Positions 5,359 through 10,262 of a stretch of DNA of 10,262 bases are shown here, one piece after another. Within the stretch, counting starts at the first letter, position 1. Every line of letters begins with the position of its first letter. Source of the DNA: Candidatus Omnitrophota bacterium (lineage in GTDB: Bacteria > Omnitrophota > Gorgyraeia > Gygaellales > Profunditerraquicolaceae). Under the pieces are notes generated by a model. That model saw only the letters and a program-made list of their open reading frames with translations. It was not told the DNA's origin and made no database searches. A program made the position numbers and the translations under genes. Where the stretch lies: NCBI GenBank assembly GCA_028715095.1, contig JAQUSM010000025.1, forward strand, positions 1 to 10,262. The letters run 5' to 3'.

Positions 5359-8007
5359 TTATTTTTCCTTCTTTATGACAGTAAGGAAGTTGTTTACGAT
5401 CCGGGGATCAAACTGAGTCCCTGAGGCTTTTTTAATCATTTCTACGGCTTTGGCCTTAGCAAAAGCCTTATGGTATGGCCGGTCGCTGATTAAAGCTTGA
5501 TAAACATCGGCAATCGCAATAATCCTGGCCCCAACGGGTATCTCCTCGCCCTTTATGCCGATAGGGTAGCCTTTACCATCCCATCTTTCATGATGGTAAA
5601 AAATAAACGGGATTAAGGCGTGCAAAAACTGTATAGGGCGGATTATATCTGCTCCAATCTGGGGATGTTTTTTAATCTCATCAAATTCCTTCTTATTAAG
5701 CCTGCCTTTCTTAAGCAATATGTTTTCGCCAATGCCGATTTTCCCTAAATCATGCAGCATAGCCGCCTGCCTGATCAATTCCACGTCTTCCCTGGGGAGA
5801 TTTAAGCCTTTGGCAATCTCTGTAGCGTAATGCACGGTGTTTTCAACATGCTCGCCGGTATAGTGATCTTTTAATTCAATGGTTTTAGCAAACGCGAAGA
5901 TTGATTCTGTCAGGCCCTGCTTTGACTTCATGGTAAGCTTATCAATGGTCTTCTTTAAACTCCTGACCCCGGCTTTTTTAGAGGAGCTGTTTTTCTTGGG
6001 CAAGCTATTCAGGTCTAAAGTAGAATAAGCGCGGTTGCCTCCCTGTTCTTTAGCCTTATTAAGCACGGTATTGGCCAAATTAACCAAATCCGTTCCGCTT
6101 TTTGCCCTGTCCTCCGGGAAGGAAACCGCAACCAGGCTTAATTTTAACCGTACACTGTGTTTTTTATTCCCAAATTTAATAAAATTCAAAGATTCAAGCA
6201 ATCTTTGCGCCATATTAAAAGCAGAATCCCTGTTTAGCCTCGGGGAAATAACCAGAAATTCTTCTCCGGCATAACGGATAAGCGTATCGTAACGGCGCAC
6301 CATACGCTTGAGCTCTCTGGAGAGCTGCTTTAGGACCAAATCTCCAAAAGTAATCCCATAAACGTCATTTATGGATTTAAAGTAATCAATGTCGAGCATA
6401 ATGATCGCCAGGTTATGGGCAAACCTGCGGGCACGGTCAAACTCCACCTCAACGGCATCCTGCAGATAGCGCCGGTTATAAAGCCCGGTTTGTGAATCAA
6501 CAAGCGAGATGCCTTTTAATTTTTCGTATGACTTGAGCAGCTGCTGATGAAGCTTGCTTTTCTCCAATTCCGCTTTCTTATGCAAGGATACTTCACGCAG
6601 AAGGTCGCTGGTCCTCTCTTCTACAATCTCCTCCAGATGTTCACGGTAACGCCGCAGGCCTTCCTCAATCCTTATCCTGTCGCTGATATCTATATTTACC
6701 TCGGCAACCAGCCATTCGCCGTTTTCATCCTGAAACGGTATAGAGGTTACCGAGATCGGACGGTTGTTCTCTTTAGGCAGCACCTCATGGCTGACTGAGG
6801 TTTTCTTCGTCCTGAAAGACTTCTCTACCGCGCAGCCCGGGCAAATACTATTACGGTCCATAAAATAATCAAAGCATTGTTTCCCCTCCCAGGGGCCGTA
6901 TATCTTTGCCCACTCCGGATCAATATAGCGGATGTAATAATCCTTATCAATAATATCCAGCCCGGTCTTAGTTGCCCCGAGGATAAACTCAATTTGCTGG
7001 CGTAATTTTCTAGCCAGCAGCTCCGCGGATTCTTTTGATTTGACCTCTGATTCCAATTCTTTTGTGCGATGGTCCACTAAAAGCTCCAGCTTCTCACGGT
7101 ATATCTGTAATTCAAACTCATATTCCTTATCTTTCGTGATGTCGCGATTACTGGCTCTGCGCCCAAGCAGCTCCCCTTTTTTATTGCGGATGGGCACACA
7201 GACATGGCTGATCCAGCGTAACTGGCCGTCCCGGGCAATTATCCGGAAATCCAGCTCCAGCTTAGAGCAATTGCTGACTGCTTCATTTGCTTTATTACGC
7301 AGATTTTCAATATCATCCCGATGCACGATCTTTTCAATCAATTGAGGGTCATTCATAAAATCATCTTGCGAATATCCTGTAACTCGCCGGCAGGAAGGGG
7401 AAACATAAATCATTTTATTATCCGGGCCCTGCCAATATTCCCAGTCATATGTAAAATCAGCTACGGTACGGAACCTTTCCTCGCTTATACGTAATTCTTC
7501 TTCAATCCTTGCGCGGTCTTTTATCTCTTTGCGCAAGTTCTCATTAAGGCTGGTCAACTCCGCTGTCCTGACCTTAACCCTTATCTCAAGCTCAGAACGG
7601 ACATCTTTTTGCCTTTCTTCTTCTTTCCTGCGCTGGGTGATATCCCTGGCTATGCCGGCCGTACCGATTACATTCCCCTGGTCGTCAAAAATCGGCGTCT
7701 TAACAGTTTCTATCCAGGTTTCGCCGGATTGCTTACTGAGCAGCCTTTCTTCAATACATTTACGTTTTTTGCTAGTCATTACTTCGCGGTCATCAGCACG
7801 GTAACTCTCCGCCAAATCCCTGGGCCAAATATCAAAATCAGTCGTACCTACAATCTCGTCGGCCCTAAAACCGCAAGACTTGGCAAACGCATCATTAACC
7901 ATAATAAACCTGCTATCGGTGTCTTTAAGCCAGGCAATATCCGGGATACTATTCAAAATCGCCTTTTGCTGAAGCTGCGTCTGATTTTTCTGCCGCTGAT
8001 TTTCCAT
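5359..8007 (-). CDS. PAS-PAS-PAS-GGDEF-HD-GYP cyclic-di-GMP signalling protein
   Basis: An 882-residue soluble protein with no signal peptide or membrane segment visible. It has three PAS sensor domains (about 13-127, 172-295 and 335-445) joined by coiled-coil linkers. A GGDEF diguanylate cyclase domain (about 500-665) and an HD-GYP phosphodiesterase domain (about 700-880) follow. The cyclase motif is AGEEF (580-584), a tolerated variant, with the product-inhibition site RxxD at R571-D574. GITFGD (551-556) replaces the usual GHxxGD, so the His is Ile, while the Asp of diguanylate cyclases is kept. HD-GYP looks intact: H720, HDLGK (752-756), H781, and H805/H806 with DGKGYP (810-815). PAS3 has C378, C389 and C392. 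It could both make and degrade c-di-GMP; the net direction is unknown. TAA lies two codons before the ATG and no ribosome-binding site is seen. Confidence 0.95.
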   Translation of the reverse strand: MENQRQKNQTQLQQKAILNSIPDIAWLKDTDSRFIMVNDAFAKSCGFRADEIVGTTDFDIWPRDLAESYRADDREVMTSKKRKCIEERLLSKQSGETWIETVKTPIFDDQGNVIGTAGIARDITQRRKEEERQKDVRSELEIRVKVRTAELTSLNENLRKEIKDRARIEEELRISEERFRTVADFTYDWEYWQGPDNKMIYVSPSCRRVTGYSQDDFMNDPQLIEKIVHRDDIENLRNKANEAVSNCSKLELDFRIIARDGQLRWISHVCVPIRNKKGELLGRRASNRDITKDKEYEFELQIYREKLELLVDHRTKELESEVKSKESAELLARKLRQQIEFILGATKTGLDIIDKDYYIRYIDPEWAKIYGPWEGKQCFDYFMDRNSICPGCAVEKSFRTKKTSVSHEVLPKENNRPISVTSIPFQDENGEWLVAEVNIDISDRIRIEEGLRRYREHLEEIVEERTSDLLREVSLHKKAELEKSKLHQQLLKSYEKLKGISLVDSQTGLYNRRYLQDAVEVEFDRARRFAHNLAIIMLDIDYFKSINDVYGITFGDLVLKQLSRELKRMVRRYDTLIRYAGEEFLVISPRLNRDSAFNMAQRLLESLNFIKFGNKKHSVRLKLSLVAVSFPEDRAKSGTDLVNLANTVLNKAKEQGGNRAYSTLDLNSLPKKNSSSKKAGVRSLKKTIDKLTMKSKQGLTESIFAFAKTIELKDHYTGEHVENTVHYATEIAKGLNLPREDVELIRQAAMLHDLGKIGIGENILLKKGRLNKKEFDEIKKHPQIGADIIRPIQFLHALIPFIFYHHERWDGKGYPIGIKGEEIPVGARIIAIADVYQALISDRPYHKAFAKAKAVEMIKKASGTQFDPRIVNNFLTVIKKEK

Positions 8008-8130
8008 GTTTTAATAAAGTAAACAAAAGAAAGCAGCCATCCGATAAGGATAAGCTGCTTTAATTTTATAAAATTGAGCAGACATTATTCGTCCCTGCCT
8101 TTTAGGGCAAAGATCCCGGTTACAAAAGTA
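8008..8130 (-). other. Non-coding leader with several inverted repeats between rpoD and the GGDEF/HD-GYP gene
   Basis: This 123-nt gap contains, in minus-strand order, a small TGCC/GGCA hairpin (8109-8096), a possible GAC/GTC hairpin just after it, a perfect 14-nt palindrome AATTTTATAAAATT (8075-8062), and the strong hairpin at 8061-8030 listed separately. I see no open frame and no clear promoter hexamers. I do not recognise a known riboswitch; in particular the conserved c-di-GMP riboswitch segments are not evident. Confidence 0.5.
8018..8061 (-). terminator. Rho-independent terminator after rpoD
   Basis: On the minus strand AAAGCAGC (8061-8054) pairs perfectly with GCTGCTTT (8037-8030). 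An inner ATCC/GGAT stem closes a small loop, and a T-rich tract (CTTTTGTTTACTTT) follows. The position fits termination of the dnaG-rpoD transcript. Because the next start codon is only about 22 nt beyond the stem, it could instead act as an attenuator for the signalling gene. Confidence 0.75.
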
Positions 8131-9684
8131 TCAATACTCCCTCTGATGCGCTAAAGTCATGTCCATAAAAGTACGCAATCTGCGCGAACGCGACGGATGG
8201 CGAAGTTTCTTTAATGCCTTGGCCTCAATTTGCCTGACCCTTTCACGGGTAACCTTAAAAACATTGCCTACTTCTTCCAGCGTGCGGGAAGACCCATCCT
8301 GAATGCCAAAACGCAGGATGAGTATTTTTTTCTCTCTTTCCGTTAATGTGCTTAAGGCGGAATTCATTTCATCCTTTAACATCGAACGCACAGTTTCGTT
8401 TGCCGGAGAGACCGCTTTTTTATCCTGGATAAAGTCGCCAAAATGCGTATCGCCTTCATCGCCTATAGGCATCTGCAAGGATATGGGCTCCTGGGCAATC
8501 TTTAATATGGATTTTATCTTGCCCTGCGGGAAACGCATTTTATGCGCAATCTCCTCGGGCGTAGGCTCACGGCCGTTCTTCTGCACAAAAACCCTTGAGA
8601 AGCGGATTATTTTGTTTATCGTTTCGGTCATATGCACGGGTATTCTGATGGTCCGCGCCTGGTCGGCAATCGAACGGGTAATCGCCTGGCGGATCCACCA
8701 GGTAGCGTAAGTTGAGAATTTATAACCACGTTTATATTCAAATTTCTCCACGGCGCGCATAAGGCCGATATTGCCTTCCTGGATCAAGTCAAGGAAAGAA
8801 AGCCCGCGGTTAGTATATTTTTTGGCAATGCTCACAACCAGCCGCAGGTTTGCCTCCACTAATTTCTTTTTTGTACGGCTAAACTTAAGATGAGCGGATT
8901 TTATCAATTTCATCTGCTCTTTGATCTTGCCGTATGGCTCGGCGATCTCTTTAAGTATCTGGGATTTACGCTCCTTATCGGCCTTGCCTGAACGTTGTAT
9001 ATGCTCCAGCTCCTTAATCAAGGCGTTTAGTTTACGCACAGCCGCTTCAATTACGGAAGTGGTAAAATTAAGCTGTAATATAAGATCGATAATATTGCTT
9101 TCGCTGCGCGAATGCTTGGCCTTCGCCAGGAAACGCTTGAACCTGCCGATAACATTATTCTTCTTTATTTTGATATCTTCCTTGACCACCTCTTCCATGT
9201 TGATTTTATCTTCCAGGATATCATTGGCAACGGCTAATACCTCATTCCTGGCAAACTTAGTAACCAGGACCACACGCTTAAACTTATCTTCAGCTTCCTC
9301 AATCTTCTTAGCCAATTCAATTTCATTTTCACGGCTCAAAAGAGAGATAGAGCCCATTTGTTTTAAATACATTTTTACCGGGTCATCCAGAGGCATAAAA
9401 CGTTCTTCGCTTTTAAGCTGCTCGGTTAATAATTCATCCCGGGCTTGAGCCAATGTCTGCTTATCCTGCTGCGCCCTGTTTACCGATAAACCGGCATCAG
9501 TCTCCCCCTCGACTACCTGGATATCCTCATTACCCAGTAATTCAAAAAGATGGTCAATCGCCACTGTGCTTGAGAGGTCCTCGGGCAAGAGGTCATTTAC
9601 TTCGTCATAGGTAAGAAACCCTTTGCGCTTTCCCAGGGCAATTAACTTCTCCATATCCTTAGTAGGCTGTTCCTTTTTTTTCAT
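8131..9684 (-). CDS. rpoD: Primary RNA polymerase sigma factor (sigma-70, group 1)
   Basis: This is the housekeeping sigma factor that directs RNA polymerase to -35/-10 promoters. The 517 residues show region 1.1 (about 10-57) and region 1.2 (DDPVKMYLKQMG, about 100-131). A charged non-conserved region runs to about 265. Region 2 (about 275-352) carries NLRLVVSIAKKY, DLIQEGNIGLMRAV and the -10 recognition helix YATWWIRQAITR. Region 3 is at about 353-430. Region 4 (about 440-506) has the -35 helix-turn-helix TLEEVGNVFKVTRERVRQIE and the RHPSRSRRLRTFM end. Region 1.1 together with these near-invariant motifs marks it as group 1 rather than an alternative sigma. The ATG lies 2 nt after the dnaG stop (TAAGGATG), so the pair is cotranscribed, as in the macromolecular synthesis operon. 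A terminator hairpin follows the gene. Confidence 0.97.
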   Translation of the reverse strand: MKKKEQPTKDMEKLIALGKRKGFLTYDEVNDLLPEDLSSTVAIDHLFELLGNEDIQVVEGETDAGLSVNRAQQDKQTLAQARDELLTEQLKSEERFMPLDDPVKMYLKQMGSISLLSRENEIELAKKIEEAEDKFKRVVLVTKFARNEVLAVANDILEDKINMEEVVKEDIKIKKNNVIGRFKRFLAKAKHSRSESNIIDLILQLNFTTSVIEAAVRKLNALIKELEHIQRSGKADKERKSQILKEIAEPYGKIKEQMKLIKSAHLKFSRTKKKLVEANLRLVVSIAKKYTNRGLSFLDLIQEGNIGLMRAVEKFEYKRGYKFSTYATWWIRQAITRSIADQARTIRIPVHMTETINKIIRFSRVFVQKNGREPTPEEIAHKMRFPQGKIKSILKIAQEPISLQMPIGDEGDTHFGDFIQDKKAVSPANETVRSMLKDEMNSALSTLTEREKKILILRFGIQDGSSRTLEEVGNVFKVTRERVRQIEAKALKKLRHPSRSRRLRTFMDMTLAHQREY

Positions 9685-9686
9685 CC

Positions 9687-10262
9687 TTAGTCGCCTTTCT
9701 TTATTAAATTATGAAATTCCTTGATAAGACTGTTCAACTTTTGTTCATCACCCAGAGATTGGGCGCTTTTTATCTGTATATGCAGATGCTCCCTCTGGGA
9801 TTTCAATCTTTGCACTTTAACACGCGTAATGCAGTCATTGACGGCTTTTTCCCTGTCCTGGTCCAGGAGCTCCGGCATAAACATGGATTCACAAACCAGC
9901 TGGCTGGCGTCATCCTCGCTGAAATAATTCATCAAAATACTGGGCTCTATCTTCTTGCCGCGGGTAAACAGATCATGCATTACCGAGACGACCTTGGCCG
10001 TACGCAGGTCGGAAAAATCGGCAGGCGAAAGCTCCTGCATAATCTTTTCAATTAGCTCCTTTTCTTCAAGCATGAATTTAATCAAAAGCTTTTCCGCCGG
10101 GTTTATCCCTGAAGAAGTCTTCTTGACGCTTAAGCCTTCCTCTGAACGAACGGCAGCGTTTGGCTTCAATTTATTCAACTCTTCAAGTATATAATGTTCA
10201 GGCGTCTTGATCTCCTCTGAAAGCCGCCTTATGTACTCGCTCCTAAGAATAGCATTGTCAAA
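9687..10262 (-). CDS. dnaG: DNA primase, C-terminal part (partial at window edge)
   Basis: The frame is open to the last base of the window and gives 191 residues before the stop. The visible edge reads F-D-N-A-I-L-R-S-E-Y-I-R-R-L-S-E-E-I, typical of the end of the primase core, so the gene continues beyond the window and the TTG at 10178 is an internal codon, not a start. Residues after about position 45 (INPAEKLLIKFMLEEKELIEKIM onward) form the helical C-terminal domain that contacts the DnaB helicase. The zinc-binding and TOPRIM catalytic domains are outside the window. The assignment rests on this domain pattern plus the position 2 nt upstream of rpoD, the classical dnaG-rpoD arrangement. 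Confidence 0.88.
   Translation of the reverse strand, partial: FDNAILRSEYIRRLSEEIKTPEHYILEELNKLKPNAAVRSEEGLSVKKTSSGINPAEKLLIKFMLEEKELIEKIMQELSPADFSDLRTAKVVSVMHDLFTRGKKIEPSILMNYFSEDDASQLVCESMFMPELLDQDREKAVNDCITRVKVQRLKSQREHLHIQIKSAQSLGDEQKLNSLIKEFHNLIKKGD

Noticed and set aside
5998..6510. Hypr-type GGDEF (cyclic GMP-AMP synthase)
   Set aside because: Known Hypr enzymes have Ser in place of the Asp of the GHxxGD motif; here the Asp (D556) is kept, so ordinary c-di-GMP chemistry is the default.
8080..8130. c-di-GMP riboswitch upstream of the GGDEF/HD-GYP gene
   Set aside because: A GGGACG stretch is reminiscent of class I, but the other conserved segments and the paired-helix layout are not recognisable by eye.
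8921..9448. Plus-strand open frame of 175 codons opposite rpoD, and similar plus-strand frames throughout
   Set aside because: They are antisense shadows of well-supported minus-strand genes, rich in Ser, Leu and Phe as expected for reverse-strand reading, with no domain or ribosome-binding site.
10176..10178. TTG as start of a small 163-residue gene upstream of rpoD
   Set aside because: The frame stays open to the window edge and the upstream residues continue the primase pattern, so this is an internal codon of dnaG.
1..10262. Mobile elements, CRISPR arrays, toxin-antitoxin or phage defence genes
   Set aside because: No transposase, integrase, spaced direct repeats or defence-type genes were found; nearly all the sequence is accounted for by housekeeping genes.

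Overview
The window is a compact stretch of bacterial housekeeping genes, all on the minus strand. In transcription order (high to low coordinates) it holds: the C-terminal part of DNA primase (dnaG); the primary sigma factor (rpoD); a PAS-PAS-PAS-GGDEF-HD-GYP cyclic-di-GMP protein; two tRNA genes (anticodons CAU and CAC); a coiled-coil/zinc-ribbon protein of the DUF164/CT398 family; ribonuclease HI; the RNase P RNA (rnpB); the YebC/TACO1 factor; ruvC; ruvA; scpB; pheA (chorismate mutase-prephenate dehydratase); and, at the edge, probably the first codons of another gene. I see no mobile element, CRISPR array or phage gene.

Three blocks can be separated. (1) 8131-10262: dnaG-rpoD, the core of the classical macromolecular synthesis operon, with a 2-nt gap and a hairpin terminator at about 8018-8061. 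(2) 5359-8007: the signalling gene alone, behind a 123-nt non-coding leader rich in inverted repeats. (3) 1-5345: a recognisable promoter just upstream of the tRNA pair, then a tight run of genes, several joined by 4-nt ATGA overlaps (DUF164/rnhA, yebC/ruvC, ruvC/ruvA) or small gaps. This run mixes a structural RNA, RNA-processing and DNA-recombination genes, chromosome segregation and aromatic amino acid synthesis. ruvB and scpA, the usual partners of ruvA and scpB, are absent and must lie elsewhere.

No gene fixes the taxon. The gene order, the moderate base composition, the DUF164 protein, tRNA genes without encoded CCA and the divergent ruvA suggest an uncultivated Gram-negative lineage. 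Candidatus Omnitrophota or another PVC-neighbouring group is my guess from general impression, not a demonstrated assignment.

There is no obviously new multi-gene system here. The points most worth a second look are at RNA level: rnpB starts inside the rnhA reading frame; its L15 region seems to lack the GGU that pairs with tRNA CCA, consistent with both nearby tRNA genes lacking CCA; and the tRNA-Val gene has C instead of the near-universal U55 in its T loop. At protein level, the third PAS domain carries a C-x10-C-x2-C cluster, the GGDEF domain is slightly divergent but keeps its inhibitory site, and the RuvA acidic-pin segment is altered.
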